Notes: generated by a model not told the origin, from the sequence alone. DNA of 64,000 nucleotides from Paraburkholderia antibiotica (GCF_012927125.1 NZ_JABBFZ010000028.1:1-64000), one strand, 5' to 3'; positions 36,741 to 45,860 are shown, counted from the first letter of the stretch. Program-made: numbers and translations.

Positions 36741-37567
36741 GGGGTGTCTCCTGTTTAAGGCTGCGCGAGGGTGCTGGGCTCGCGCGAAGTGCTGGGCTGC
36801 GGGCTGCTTTTTGTTTGGTGGAGCGTTTGGTGAGGCGGTTGTGAGGCGGCAGCTTTTTTATGCAGGGTGGTTAGTGGTGAGTGGTTGTTTGGGTTGCTCC
36901 GCTTGTTCAGGTTGCTCAGTCTTTTGATGCGTGGTTTGGGGTTAAGAGTGCGGGATGTGGCGTGGGGTGGGAATTGGGTTTTTTGGAGGGGGGTGTTTTG
37001 GTTTGGTTAAGGGTGGGGAGTTATGCGATATGCAAAATTGCTTACTTGCTCGGGGTCAGTTATCACTGAAATCAAAGATGATCATCAGTTTCACGAAAAC
37101 GCTTGAAAATCCAATCGGCATAAAATTTCAACGAAAATATTAAAAAAGATAAAGAATTCTGATAAGTTTGTCGTTAAAGTGGAACATGCAGGGGTTTAGA
37201 CATGCTGACACTTATTCGAAGATGCCCAGTCCCGTCATTTGAACCGGTGCCAATCGCTTGCCCAACACTTGATAATATCCCTGTCTGATAACAGCATTAA
37301 CGAATTTTTCTGCAACGGCTCCTGGTTAGCAATTCAATCTCAAGCCATTTAGATCGAGCGTCAAACCTACGTATGCGATTGATAGACGTATATTGGAATC
37401 TGACAAATTTCCGCGTTCGGCCATCTGCGGTCACTTGGCATCAATGCATAGATCGCCAATAATTTTTATGGAAAAATCAAACTGACAAAATTTTAAAAAC
37501 TATGATTACGGCGCTAGCGTCTCTTCCGGGCACAGCACCCCTGCAACCACATCAAAAAATATCATCA
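36741..37567. other. G/T-skewed then AT-rich region, left edge of the foreign island
   Basis: No gene is supported in about 800 bases. From about 36810 to 37020 the plus strand is dominated by G and T with little C. From about 37040 onward the sequence becomes AT-rich, unlike the rest of the window, and leads into the DUF262 gene. Small open frames lack ribosome sites and domains. No flanking direct repeat or integrase was seen. Confidence 0.6.
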
Positions 37568-39139
37568 ATGAGCACAACGAATAAGATTACTCCATCAAAC
37601 CCCCGTCTGGGCGCACTACTTTCTGACGTCAGCAGAGGAAATATAAAAATTCCCGTTTTCCAACGAGAATATGTCTGGAAGGATGAGCAAATCATGAGCC
37701 TTTTAGACTCGATTTATCATGGATATCCAGTCGGATCCCTTCTCCTTTGGAGTACAAAGGAGTCTTTGAGACATGAGCGTGATGTAGGCGGCTTTAAACT
37801 TCCCAAAACGCCCGAAGATTTTCCGGTCAACTATCTCCTCGATGGTCAGCAACGACTGACCACTTTGTACGGCGTCTTCAACTCAGATGCGGAAACAGCT
37901 GAGCCAGAGCTTGCACAACGATTTAACGTCTCGTTCGTTCCGGGAAAGGGGATTTTTGTACACACAAGCGTTGCCGATACTGAAAAAAGTATCAATCTGC
38001 GTTCGATTCTTGATACGACAAGACTACTCCCCGAGTTGGCGAGATTTTCGCCTGAAGATCAACGAACAATTGCAACGCTAACCGAAAGATTTAAAGATTA
38101 TGAATTCCCTGTTGTCACCATTCGAGAAAGATCAAATCAGGAGGTCTGCCGGGTGTTTCAGAGAATTAACTCGTCCGGAACCAGTCTGTCGACATTGGAA
38201 TTGCTTTCGGCATGGACTTGGTCAGATCAATTCAATCTCGTAAATGAAATCAAGGAATTACTCGACCGATTGTCCGATAGCGGTTATGAGGAACTAGGCG
38301 AAGAACTGGTTCTTCGCTGCCTGACTGCCGTTGTCCTAGGTACGATTGACGCGGAGGATTTGGTCGATACACCTCCAAATCAACTGATTCAAGGCATGAC
38401 AAAGTTGAAGCAGGCAATGTACTCCACAGTTGATTTTCTGGAAAAGGAGTTACGAATCAGAAACGTTGTCTTCGTACCTTTCCCTATAATGCTTGTTCCG
38501 CTAGTCGCGTTTTACGCCCGTACGCTCAAGCCCACTGCGGAGCAAATTCTTGGACTGAAACGTTGGTTCTGGCATTGCGTCTTCACTCAAAAATATAAGG
38601 CTGGAACAAACACTGCCGTTGTAGAAGATCTGAAGAAAATGGAAATTTTAGCAACAGATTTTTCAGTATTTTCGGCTTTAGATGCAAAAATTGATTCCGA
38701 GATTTTCAAGAAAACTTGGCGAATTAATTCAACGATTGCCAAAGCTGCAATTTGCATGCTTGCACAAGCAACACCTCGTAGCTTTTTGAATGGTAATGTA
38801 GTCGACCTAGGATCGGTTATGTCTGCATACAATGCACGAGAATTTCATCATATTTATCCGAAAGCATTTTTGGCAACGCAAGGAATCCAATTTCACCAAT
38901 CCAATATCATCGCAAACGTCTGCCTACTAACTTCATCAGACAATAGAAGCATTAGTGACGAAAACCCAGCGACTTACATGCCGAAAATTCCCTCAGATCT
39001 AAAGAATCAAATTGCAGACAGCGCCCTAATACCGAGGACGCTGCTAGACGGCTCCAAGACTTACGCAGAGTTCATTGAGGCAAGGGCTAATCTGCTCGTA
39101 GAAAAAGCACAATCGTTAGTGAAAACGGGGAAACTCTGA
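37568..39139 (+). CDS. DUF262/HNH protein, GmrSD-like defence nuclease candidate
   Basis: A 523-residue protein with an amino-terminal DUF262 (ParB-like) domain: IPVFQREYVW at 28-37, the DGQQR motif at 92-96 used for nucleotide hydrolysis, and FQRINSSGTSLS near 190. The carboxyl end has a DUF1524-like HNH nuclease: HHIYPK at 427-432, then NIIANVCLLTSSDNRSISDENP. This architecture is that of GmrSD-type modification-dependent restriction enzymes and related phage-defence proteins. The gene is visibly AT-richer than its neighbours and flanked by non-coding DNA, so it looks acquired. ATG at 37568 fits the family; an upstream ATG at 37502 is possible, and neither has a good ribosome site. It is single, without partner genes. 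Confidence 0.88.
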   Translation: MSTTNKITPSNPRLGALLSDVSRGNIKIPVFQREYVWKDEQIMSLLDSIYHGYPVGSLLLWSTKESLRHERDVGGFKLPKTPEDFPVNYLLDGQQRLTTLYGVFNSDAETAEPELAQRFNVSFVPGKGIFVHTSVADTEKSINLRSILDTTRLLPELARFSPEDQRTIATLTERFKDYEFPVVTIRERSNQEVCRVFQRINSSGTSLSTLELLSAWTWSDQFNLVNEIKELLDRLSDSGYEELGEELVLRCLTAVVLGTIDAEDLVDTPPNQLIQGMTKLKQAMYSTVDFLEKELRIRNVVFVPFPIMLVPLVAFYARTLKPTAEQILGLKRWFWHCVFTQKYKAGTNTAVVEDLKKMEILATDFSVFSALDAKIDSEIFKKTWRINSTIAKAAICMLAQATPRSFLNGNVVDLGSVMSAYNAREFHHIYPKAFLATQGIQFHQSNIIANVCLLTSSDNRSISDENPATYMPKIPSDLKNQIADSALIPRTLLDGSKTYAEFIEARANLLVEKAQSLVKTGKL

Positions 39140-39148
39140 CGTTTCCCC
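39127..39148 (+). terminator. Hairpin straddling the DUF262 gene stop
   Basis: GGGGAAAC (39127-39134) pairs with GTTTCCCC (39141-39148), with the TGA stop inside the six-base loop region. The stem is perfect over eight pairs, but no T run follows. Confidence 0.45.
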
Positions 39149-39494
39149 CTAAGTACCAGCTTGACCGACCGCGCGAGAAGCTGCCGTTTTCCTAACGCTC
39201 AGTTGATCGACCGTTCTCATCAAGCTTGGAGCGTTCGATTTCGAGATTTCCAGGGCAATCGTAATGAGTCAGCTTCCGTCCTTCTCATCTATCGAGAAGC
39301 GCCCAGTCGCAATTCTGTGATCATGGCCGGTCAGCCGTCCACCAATTTACGCGAAGTACTCGCGGACGGACGACTGGCCATACCGCCTCACCAAGCTTGC
39401 TCCTTCCGCCTACCATTTTCTCCACAAAATCCAAATGCGAGATAGCCCAGCCTCTACAATCATCAAGCCGCCGGGAAACACCCAGCGACCAGGT
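39140..39494. other. Non-coding stretch right of the DUF262 gene
   Basis: No gene is supported; one 94-residue open frame has no domain or ribosome site. Base composition returns gradually toward the host average. It ends at the structured RNA element. Confidence 0.5.
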
Positions 39495-39633
39495 TTGACA
39501 GCCTGCAACGTTTAACCCGCACGCCTGCCCACGCAGGCCGTGCGCTTGCTTCTGCGCGTCTATATTCCAATGGGCGGGCCGTGGTGGGAGAGCCGCAAGG
39601 TTCGCTGGTTTTGGTTAAACGCCAGTCTGTCAA
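39495..39633 (+). ncRNA. Structured RNA, C4-antisense-RNA-like
   Basis: A closing helix joins TTGACAG (39495-39501) with CTGTCAA (39627-39633) and CGTTTAACC (39509-39517) with GGTTAAACG (39613-39621), in properly nested order. Inside is an 11-pair hairpin (CGCACG and CCTGC at 39518-39528; GCAGG and CGTGCG at 39533-39544, one bulged C), then a G-rich arm around 39571-39610 (GGGCGGGCCGTGGTGGGAG). The look, including the GGGCGGGCCGTGGTGGG core, recalls C4 antisense RNAs of P1-like phages and prophages, but I cannot run the covariance model. The strand follows the downstream gene. The structure itself is directly visible. Confidence 0.6.
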
Positions 39634-39717
39634 TCCCGCCATCGTGCCCGCTCACCACTTCCCCGAAAGTGACTGTCCGAGCGAGCACCCCACGAAGCAC
39701 TTGGGAGAAGATCGCGC

Positions 39718-40182
39718 ATGACCACGTCCGTCAAAAATCAACCCGCTTCCCGTCCGCCCGTCGACGCACTCCAGTACGAAAAGCTCGCCCTTTCCGCATT
39801 CGATCTATGCGACCGCCAGGTGGCGCAACTGGAAACCCTGATCACGCTCGTATCCTCAATATGTAGTAATCCTGCCATTACACGCGACGAACGACGGCAT
39901 CATCGAAAGCTTCTCGAATTGCTGCTGGACACGACGGAGCAGTATCAAATGGAACTCGAATGCGACCGCGAACTGTTCCAGGTCATCGCACTCGATGCAA
40001 AAGGTGTCCCGCAAAGCCGCATTACCGCACGCCACGCAGCCACGCTGCTCGCCGACACATCGCAGAGAACGAAAGCACCCATTGCCTGCGCAAAAGGATC
40101 GCGACGCAAGCGATCCTCCACGAAAAGCGCCGCTGCCTTGACTGCGGACATCACGCGACGCCCCGTCACCACATCGCACTAA
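39718..40182 (+). CDS. Small hypothetical protein downstream of structured RNA
   Basis: A 154-residue protein with no recognised domain. Residues about 20-85 are predicted helical and charged (YEKLALSAFDLCDRQVAQLE, then RDERRHHRKLLELLLD), and the tail is basic and low-complexity. GGAG lies about ten bases before ATG at 39718. Codon use resembles host genes more than the island. Its position 85 bases after the structured RNA suggests that element could regulate it or that both are leftovers of a mobile unit. Convergent with sfnG. Confidence 0.55.
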   Translation: MTTSVKNQPASRPPVDALQYEKLALSAFDLCDRQVAQLETLITLVSSICSNPAITRDERRHHRKLLELLLDTTEQYQMELECDRELFQVIALDAKGVPQSRITARHAATLLADTSQRTKAPIACAKGSRRKRSSTKSAAALTADITRRPVTTSH

Positions 40183-40199
40183 GCAATCAAGTTCAAGCT

Positions 40200-40232
40200 A
40201 AAAAAAACAAAGACCTGTCGAAAGACAGGTCT
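40200..40232 (-). terminator. Intrinsic terminator of the msuE-sfnG operon
   Basis: On the minus strand AGACCTGTC (40232-40224) pairs with GACAGGTCT (40219-40211) around a TTTC loop and runs into TTGTTTTTTT. It is a perfect nine-pair stem with a long T tract, 67 bases after the sfnG stop. Confidence 0.93.
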
Positions 40233-40298
40233 CCGATCACACCGCAACCCCTCGCAACCCGCGAAGTCTCACAACAACAACATCAACCAAACCCCAGC

Positions 40299-41402
40299 TC
40301 AAACAACCTCCACCTGCCGCTCCCTCTCCAACTCCCTAACCAACGGCAACACCCACTTCCCAAAGTACTCCACCTCTTCAATGAAGTGCAGAAACCCGGT
40401 CAAGATAAGATCAACCCCCACCGCCTTCAACTCGACGATACGCTCCGCAATCTGCCGCGGCGTACCAATCAGATTCGTGCGAAAGCCATCGTTATACTGC
40501 ACCAGATCTTCGAAACTCGATTTGGCCCAATTCCCCTCACCCTCCGGCGAAGCCTTACCCGCCTGCTTGACCGCATCGCCGAACGCTTTCACCGCATCCA
40601 CGTGCGCATGCTGGATGATGTCATCAAGCACAGCCTTCGCCTCTTCTTCCGTATCGCGAGCAATCACGAAAGCATTCACACCAATGCGCACCTTGTGATT
40701 GTTTTTTGCCGCCTTCGCCTGAATATCGTCGATCTGCGCTTTAAGGTTTTCCGGCGTATTGCCATTGGTGAAATACCAGTCCGAAACGCTCGCCGCATTG
40801 TCACGCGCCGCGCGTGAACTACCGCCCTGAAAAATCTCCGGATGAGGCTTCTGCACCGGCTTCGGACTCAGCGTGTAATCGTTGAATCGATAGAAGTCAC
40901 CCTTGAACGTAAAATTATCCTGCGTCCAGATGCCCTTGAGCGCCTGAATAAATTCATGCGAGCGACGATAGCGTTCATCATGTTCAAGCCACGGCTCACC
41001 AATCGCCGTGAATTCGCCCTTGAACCAACCACTCACCACGTTAATCGCAACGCGGCCATTGGAAATGTGATCGATGGTGGCGAGTTGCTTCGCGACCACG
41101 GCCGGATGCCACGGCCCGGGCAGAATCGCGGCCAGCACTTTCAGCTTGGTGGTGGCATGCAACAGCGCCTGACTGAACGAAACGGACTCATGTTGATATT
41201 CCGCGCCATAGCCGGCCGTAAAGCGAATCTGGCTCAGCGCGTATTCGAAGCCCGCCTTCTCCGCGGTTTGCGCGAGCTTCTGGTTGTACTCGAAACTCCA
41301 GTCGGTACGCTGTTCGATCGTACTAACGACCAAACCGCCGCTGACATTGGGTACCCAATAGGCGAACTTAACGGCGTCGTCCTGTGAACGGTTCTGACTC
41401 AT
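40299..41402 (-). CDS. sfnG: FMNH2-dependent dimethyl sulfone monooxygenase SfnG
   Basis: Luciferase-like flavin monooxygenase (367 residues) of the SfnG type. The amino end FAYWVPNVSGGLVVSTIEQR (about 13-32) is characteristic, and GRVAINVVSGWFKGEF near 115 and PEIFQGGSSRAARDNAA near 188 form the flavin/substrate site. It converts dimethyl sulfone to methanesulfinate using FMNH2 and oxygen, so sulfur can be recovered from organosulfur compounds. It follows the FMN reductase gene by 36 bases and ends in a strong terminator. Confidence 0.94.
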   Translation of the reverse strand: MSQNRSQDDAVKFAYWVPNVSGGLVVSTIEQRTDWSFEYNQKLAQTAEKAGFEYALSQIRFTAGYGAEYQHESVSFSQALLHATTKLKVLAAILPGPWHPAVVAKQLATIDHISNGRVAINVVSGWFKGEFTAIGEPWLEHDERYRRSHEFIQALKGIWTQDNFTFKGDFYRFNDYTLSPKPVQKPHPEIFQGGSSRAARDNAASVSDWYFTNGNTPENLKAQIDDIQAKAAKNNHKVRIGVNAFVIARDTEEEAKAVLDDIIQHAHVDAVKAFGDAVKQAGKASPEGEGNWAKSSFEDLVQYNDGFRTNLIGTPRQIAERIVELKAVGVDLILTGFLHFIEEVEYFGKWVLPLVRELERERQVEVV

Positions 41403-41438
41403 GATTTTCCTGTCAACTGAATGAAATAACGAAACGTT

Positions 41439-42020
41439 TTACGCGGCCACTCGCGAGGCCGGTGAGAACTGAACCGGAACACGGCCCGCATGCAGCCAGG
41501 GCAGTGCGCGCGATATCGCGAGCGCAATGCGTTCCTGCAACGCGTGGCTCGTGAGCTGATAACCGTTGAAGTCCGCTTCCGACGCATACACGCCGACCGG
41601 CAGCGTGCGTGCCTGGAAGAAGCTGAACAGCGGTCGCAATTGATGATCGATCACGAGTGCATGGCGATCGCTTCCGCCCGTCGCGGCCAGCAGAACGGGC
41701 GCATCGAATAGCGCTTCGTGATGCACGAGATCGAACAGATGCTTGAAGAGTCCGGTATACGAGCCACGATAAACCGGGCTCGCCACCACCAGCAAATCAG
41801 CCGATTCGATCGCCGCAATATGTGTGTCGAGATCTTTGGACACCTGCGCGCGATGAAGCGCGCCTGCAAGCTGCGGCGCGATCTGTCCGAGTTCAATCAG
41901 GTGCGTATCGACCGGATGTACATCGGCAAGCGCCGCGAGAATGTGCTCCACCAGCACCAGCGTGCGTGACGGTCGTTGCAGACCACCCGAGACCGCGACT
42001 ACTTTCAACCTGTTTGGCAT
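41439..42020 (-). CDS. msuE: NADPH/NADH-dependent FMN reductase (MsuE/SfnF-type)
   Basis: Flavodoxin-fold FMN reductase (193 residues) that supplies FMNH2 to the adjacent monooxygenase. The phosphate-binding segment VVAVSGGLQRPSRTLVLVE lies at about 7-25, and SPVYRGSYTGLFKHLFDL near 81 is the family flavin site. It is first gene of the operon, with AAAGGA nine bases before ATG at 42020 and a sigma-54-type promoter 50 bases upstream. MsuE and SfnF cannot be told apart by eye. Confidence 0.9.
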   Translation of the reverse strand: MPNRLKVVAVSGGLQRPSRTLVLVEHILAALADVHPVDTHLIELGQIAPQLAGALHRAQVSKDLDTHIAAIESADLLVVASPVYRGSYTGLFKHLFDLVHHEALFDAPVLLAATGGSDRHALVIDHQLRPLFSFFQARTLPVGVYASEADFNGYQLTSHALQERIALAISRALPWLHAGRVPVQFSPASRVAA

Positions 42021-42070
42021 TTGAACAATCCTTTCACCTAAAAACCCTGACTTCGAAGTGCGGATTGTTT

Positions 42071-42086
42071 AGCGAATACCGTGCCA
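42071..42086 (-). promoter_or_regulatory. Sigma-54 promoter of msuE-sfnG
   Basis: Read on the minus strand the site is TGGCACGGTATTCGCT: the -24 element TGGCAC (42086-42081) and a -12 element TCGCT with the invariant GG and GC ten bases apart. It lies about 50 bases before the msuE start and fits activation by the divergent SfnR. Confidence 0.8.
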
Positions 42087-42259
42087 TCCGGTTTCACGCG
42101 AGCGATACGCCATTTTGGGGAAAACGCCAACGGCACCACAATCACCCGCAACGTCAAGTGGAATAACTGTTTGCGACATATGGCCTTCGCGCATATCACG
42201 ATGGCGTAGAAGCATTGCAGTCTTTCGTATGAAGCTGGCGAAGCAATATGCTCGGCATG

Positions 42260-42401
42260 TTGCTGCCGGAGCAGCAATGCGAGCGAGCATGCCCTTACAA
42301 AAAATCTTCCAGCCTCCGACATATCCGCGCGATTGCAAATAGAACCGTCGCCCTGCTGGCAGAGAAACAGTATCGAGAACAGTACTGCTGCGTAAGCAGC
42401 A
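42260..42401. promoter_or_regulatory. Two copies of TGCTGC-N4-GCAGCA, candidate SfnR enhancer sites
   Basis: TTGCTGC-CGGA-GCAGCAA lies at 42260-42277 and TGCTGC-GTAA-GCAGCA at 42386-42401. Both are palindromes with the same arms and spacer length, about 175-315 bases upstream of the -24 element. That is where bacterial enhancer-binding proteins usually bind. Confidence 0.65.
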
Positions 42402-42492
42402 ATTCGACTTTGGTTACCATAACAAAATGAATCGGAGATTGTCGTGAGCAGTCAGAATGTGCTTCTCAGGAAGCAACGCCGGGTTTCTATTC

Positions 42493-43614
42493 ATGAACGA
42501 TTCACTCCAACTCAATCGCGCATTCCGCGCGCCGCCGACCATCGAGCGAACCGAAGCATCGCCCGTGCTATCGATGCCCGACAAGCGCTCGCTCACCACG
42601 TCGATTCGCGCAACCGCCCAGGTCTTCTCCGACCCGCAATCGGTCGCATTACTCGAACGCATCCGCATGGTCGCGCCGAGCGACGCGAACGTGCTCGTGA
42701 TCGGCGAAACGGGAACCGGAAAAGAACTGGTGGCTCGCCACGCGCATAACCTCAGCGCGCGCAAAGACGGCCCCTTTGTAGCGGTAAATTGCGGCGCGTT
42801 TTCCGAGTCGCTAGTGGAAAGCGAATTGTTCGGTCACGAGAAAGGCGCATTCACCGGCGCGTTCTGCGCAAAGCCCGGCTGGTTCGAAGCAGCCCATGGC
42901 GGCACGCTGTTTCTCGACGAAATCGGCGATCTGCCGCTGTCGATGCAGGTCAAGCTGCTGCGCGTGCTGCAGGAACGCGAAGTCGTGCGGCTCGGCTCGC
43001 GCCGCAGCATCCCCATCGACGTACGCGTGCTGGCCGCGACCAATGTGCATCTACAGGACGCTGTCGCGGCGGGTCATTTCCGCGAGGATCTGTTTTATCG
43101 CCTGAACGTCGTGCATCTCGCCGTGCCGACGCTGCGCGATCGCCCCGGCGATATCCTGCCGCTCGCCCGCTACTTTATCGACGAATATCGGCACCGTCTG
43201 GGCTATGGTCCCGTCGATATCGAGCCCTGCGCGCAACGCAAGCTGCGCGCACATAGCTGGCCCGGCAATATCCGCGAGCTCGAGAACGTGATTCACTATG
43301 CGCTGCTGGTGTGCCGCAGCGATTCGCTACGTGAAAGCGATCTGCAGATGTCGTCGTTCGGCATGCACGTCGCGCGGCGCACGGCCGGCGAATCCACTTC
43401 GGCAACGCCGCTCGAAGGACTCGAGCAAGCCCTGCGCCATCTGTTCGATCAGGCCGAGGACAATCTGTTCGAACAGATCGAGGACACGGTGATGCGCGCG
43501 GCGTTCGAGTTCAGCGATCGAAATCAGCTTCAGGCGGCGAGGCTGTTGGGCATCAGTCGAAATGTGCTGCGCGCGCGCCTGATTCGTGCGAAGGAAATTT
43601 CGGCCCAGAAGTAG
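42493..43614 (+). CDS. sfnR: Sigma-54-dependent activator SfnR
   Basis: Enhancer-binding protein without a receiver domain (373 residues). A short amino end leads to the AAA+ domain: Walker A GETGTGKE near 71, the sigma-54 contact loop GAFTGA near 118-123, Walker [14 protein letters not shown] near 136, and the arginine-finger region. A carboxyl Fis-type helix-turn-helix follows ([20 protein letters not shown], near 345-364). It activates dimethyl sulfone genes in Pseudomonas and is divergent from msuE-sfnG here. ATG at 42493 is used; an upstream ATG at 42457 is possible. Confidence 0.92.
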   Translation: MNDSLQLNRAFRAPPTIERTEASPVLSMPDKRSLTTSIRATAQVFSDPQSVALLERIRMVAPSDANVLVIGETGTGKELVARHAHNLSARKDGPFVAVNCGAFSESLVESELFGHEKGAFTGAFCAKPGWFEAAHGGTLFLDEIGDLPLSMQVKLLRVLQEREVVRLGSRRSIPIDVRVLAATNVHLQDAVAAGHFREDLFYRLNVVHLAVPTLRDRPGDILPLARYFIDEYRHRLGYGPVDIEPCAQRKLRAHSWPGNIRELENVIHYALLVCRSDSLRESDLQMSSFGMHVARRTAGESTSATPLEGLEQALRHLFDQAEDNLFEQIEDTVMRAAFEFSDRNQLQAARLLGISRNVLRARLIRAKEISAQK

Positions 43615-43874
43615 ACCGCCACGCACAAGGCCTCACACTACTCGCCTTCGCCCCACGCTCAGGCCAGCCGTGCTGTCCGCACAACCTGTCCGCACGAGCT
43701 TGCACCCCACCCATCCCCCGACAATTCGCAAGACGACGAAGAGCGCCGCTCACCGCTAACCCGAACCACGCGCCCCCGATCCCTGTTGCCAACGCAACGT
43801 CTGGACTATCCTACGCATAACCACCCCGCCCACACCCCGTGTCGCGGCGTCCTCGACGGCAAAACATTCGGCAC

Positions 43875-45656
43875 ATGGAAGCGGACAGCCCAGTTCCTCA
43901 CGATCCTCACGGCGGAAAGTCCATGGTCGGCGCGCGCCGCTGGATGCGCTGGCTACCGGGACTGACGGTCCTCAAAAGCTACCCGCTCAAGTGGCTGCCG
44001 AACGACCTCGCCGCCGGCCTCGTGCTGACCACGATGCTGGTGCCCGTCGGCATCGCGTATGCGGCGGCATCGGGCGTGCCTGGGGTCTACGGCCTCTACG
44101 CGACGATCGTTCCGCTGCTGGTGTACGCGCTGTTCGGCCCGAGCCGGATCCTCGTGCTCGGCCCCGATTCCGCGCTCGCCGCGCCGATTCTCGCGGTCGT
44201 CGTGCAGGTCGCGGCGGGTGACCCGGCGCGCGCCATCGCGACGGCCAGCATGATGGCAATCGTGTCCGGTGTGTTCTGCATCGTGCTGGGCCTGCTGCGA
44301 CTCGGGTTCATTACCGAGCTTCTGTCGAAGCCGATTCGATACGGCTATATGAACGGCATCGCGTTCACCGTTCTGATCAGCCAATTGCCGAAGTTTTTTG
44401 CCGTTTCCATCGACGAACGCGGGCCGTTGCGGGACATCGCGAGTCTCGTGCAGGCCATCGTCAGTGGCCAAACCAACTGGTACAGCCTTGCGGTGGGCGC
44501 CGGCACGCTCGTGCTGATCCTGTTGCTGAAGCGCTTCGAGAAACTGCCGGGCATCCTGATCGCCGTCATTCTCGCGACGCTGTGTGTCACCGTGTTCCAC
44601 CTCGATAGCGTCGGCGTAAAAGTACTCGGCAAGATTCCCCAGGGACTCCCGACCTTCGCGCTGCCCTGGCTCACCGACGCCGATCTCGTCAAGATTCTGC
44701 TCGGCGGCTGCGCGGTCGGGCTGATCTCGTTCGCGGATACCAGCGTGCTGTCGCGAACCTATGCGGCGCGTTTCCATAGCCGCGTCGATCCGAATCAGGA
44801 GATGGTCGGGCTCGGCGCCGCCAACCTGGCGGCCGGTTTGTTTCATGGCTTTCCGGTCAGCAGCAGTTCGTCGCGCACGCCGGTCGCGGAAGCATCGGGC
44901 GCGAAGACGCAAGTGACGGGCGTCGTCGGTGCAATAGCGGTCGCGACGCTGCTGCTGGCCGCGCCCAATCTGATGCGCTCTCTGCCCACCAGCGCGCTCG
45001 CCGCGGTCGTGATCGCCTCCGCGATCGGGCTCTTCGAAATCACGGACCTCAAGCGGATCTATCGGATCCAGCAATGGGAGTTCTGGCTGTCGATGGCCTG
45101 CTTTGCCGGCGTCGCCGTGTTCGGCGCGATTCAGGGCATCTGCATCGCGGTGGTGATCGCGGTGATCGAGTTTCTGTGGGACGGGTGGCGACCGCATTAC
45201 GCGGTGCTCGGCCGTGTCGACGGTCTGCGCGGCTATCACGACGTGACACGCTACCCGCACGCGGAACGTATCGCCGGGTTGGTGCTATTTCGCTGGGATG
45301 CGCCGCTGTTCTTCGCGAATGCCGAGCAGTTTCAGGAGCGTCTGCTCGAGGCGGTCGACGCATCGCCGGCGCCAATACGGCGGGTGGTGGTGGCGGCCGA
45401 GCCGGTGACGAGCGTCGACGTGACGTCAGCCGACATGCTGCGGGAGTTGACGCGCACGCTCGGCGAGCGCGGCATCGCGTTGCATTTCGCGGAGATGAAG
45501 GATCCGGTGCGCGACAAGCTCAGGCGCTTCGAGTTGACGGATCTGATTGGGGACGAGTGCTTTCATCCGACGGTCAGTAGCGCGGTCGATAGCTACGAGA
45601 CGATGTCCGGCGATGTGGCGGCAGAGTTCCGTTGTTCACCTGACAGCCGGCGGTGA
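43875..45656 (+). CDS. SulP-family anion permease with STAS domain
   Basis: SLC26/SulP transporter of 593 residues. The hydrophobic core has the family's amino-terminal signature DLAAGLVLTTMLVPVGIAYA near 40-59, GLYATIVPLLVYALFGPSR near 70, and about 12 membrane segments. A cytoplasmic STAS domain follows (about 470-575; VVVAAEPVTSVDVTSADML near 512). SulP members carry sulfate, bicarbonate or dicarboxylates; the adjacent sulfone genes make sulfate a reasonable but unproven guess. ATG at 43875 is favoured. It is monocistronic. Confidence 0.9.
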   Translation: MEADSPVPHDPHGGKSMVGARRWMRWLPGLTVLKSYPLKWLPNDLAAGLVLTTMLVPVGIAYAAASGVPGVYGLYATIVPLLVYALFGPSRILVLGPDSALAAPILAVVVQVAAGDPARAIATASMMAIVSGVFCIVLGLLRLGFITELLSKPIRYGYMNGIAFTVLISQLPKFFAVSIDERGPLRDIASLVQAIVSGQTNWYSLAVGAGTLVLILLLKRFEKLPGILIAVILATLCVTVFHLDSVGVKVLGKIPQGLPTFALPWLTDADLVKILLGGCAVGLISFADTSVLSRTYAARFHSRVDPNQEMVGLGAANLAAGLFHGFPVSSSSSRTPVAEASGAKTQVTGVVGAIAVATLLLAAPNLMRSLPTSALAAVVIASAIGLFEITDLKRIYRIQQWEFWLSMACFAGVAVFGAIQGICIAVVIAVIEFLWDGWRPHYAVLGRVDGLRGYHDVTRYPHAERIAGLVLFRWDAPLFFANAEQFQERLLEAVDASPAPIRRVVVAAEPVTSVDVTSADMLRELTRTLGERGIALHFAEMKDPVRDKLRRFELTDLIGDECFHPTVSSAVDSYETMSGDVAAEFRCSPDSRR

Positions 45657-45659
45657 TCT

Positions 45660-45857
45660 ACACGCTCACCTGGAACGTCGTGGTGGTCGCCGTCTGAATC
45701 GGTACGGTCGCGCCGTTCGCCAACGCTGTTGTGTCCGGCATCGGTATAGACGCTTATGGGATGTAGTATGTCGTTGGCCATCACCTGCACGCCCGCACTC
45801 GTCAACACCGCGGACTGATCACCGAAATCGAGCGTGCCGAAAAAGTCGGACTAGTAA
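45660..45857 (-). pseudogene. Scrambled remnant of a spore-coat-U (SCPU) domain protein
   Basis: On the minus strand short peptide islands resemble SCPU-domain (secreted pilin-like) proteins but lie in different frames and odd order: FGTLDFGDQSAVLTSAG, then ISVYTDAGHNS, then in another frame ATTTTFQVSV-stop-ITAGCQV. No intact gene is possible. This looks like a decayed copy left between sulP and the CitE-like gene. The assignment rests on pattern memory and is tentative. Confidence 0.4.
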
Positions 45858-45860
45858 CGA

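Noticed and set aside
36741-39717. Complete prophage or transposon at the AT-rich island
   Set aside because: No integrase, transposase, terminal inverted repeats or attachment-site duplication could be seen.
39718-40182. Small gene as part of a toxin-antitoxin pair
   Set aside because: Single gene, no partner frame with a ribosome site, no toxin or antitoxin motif.
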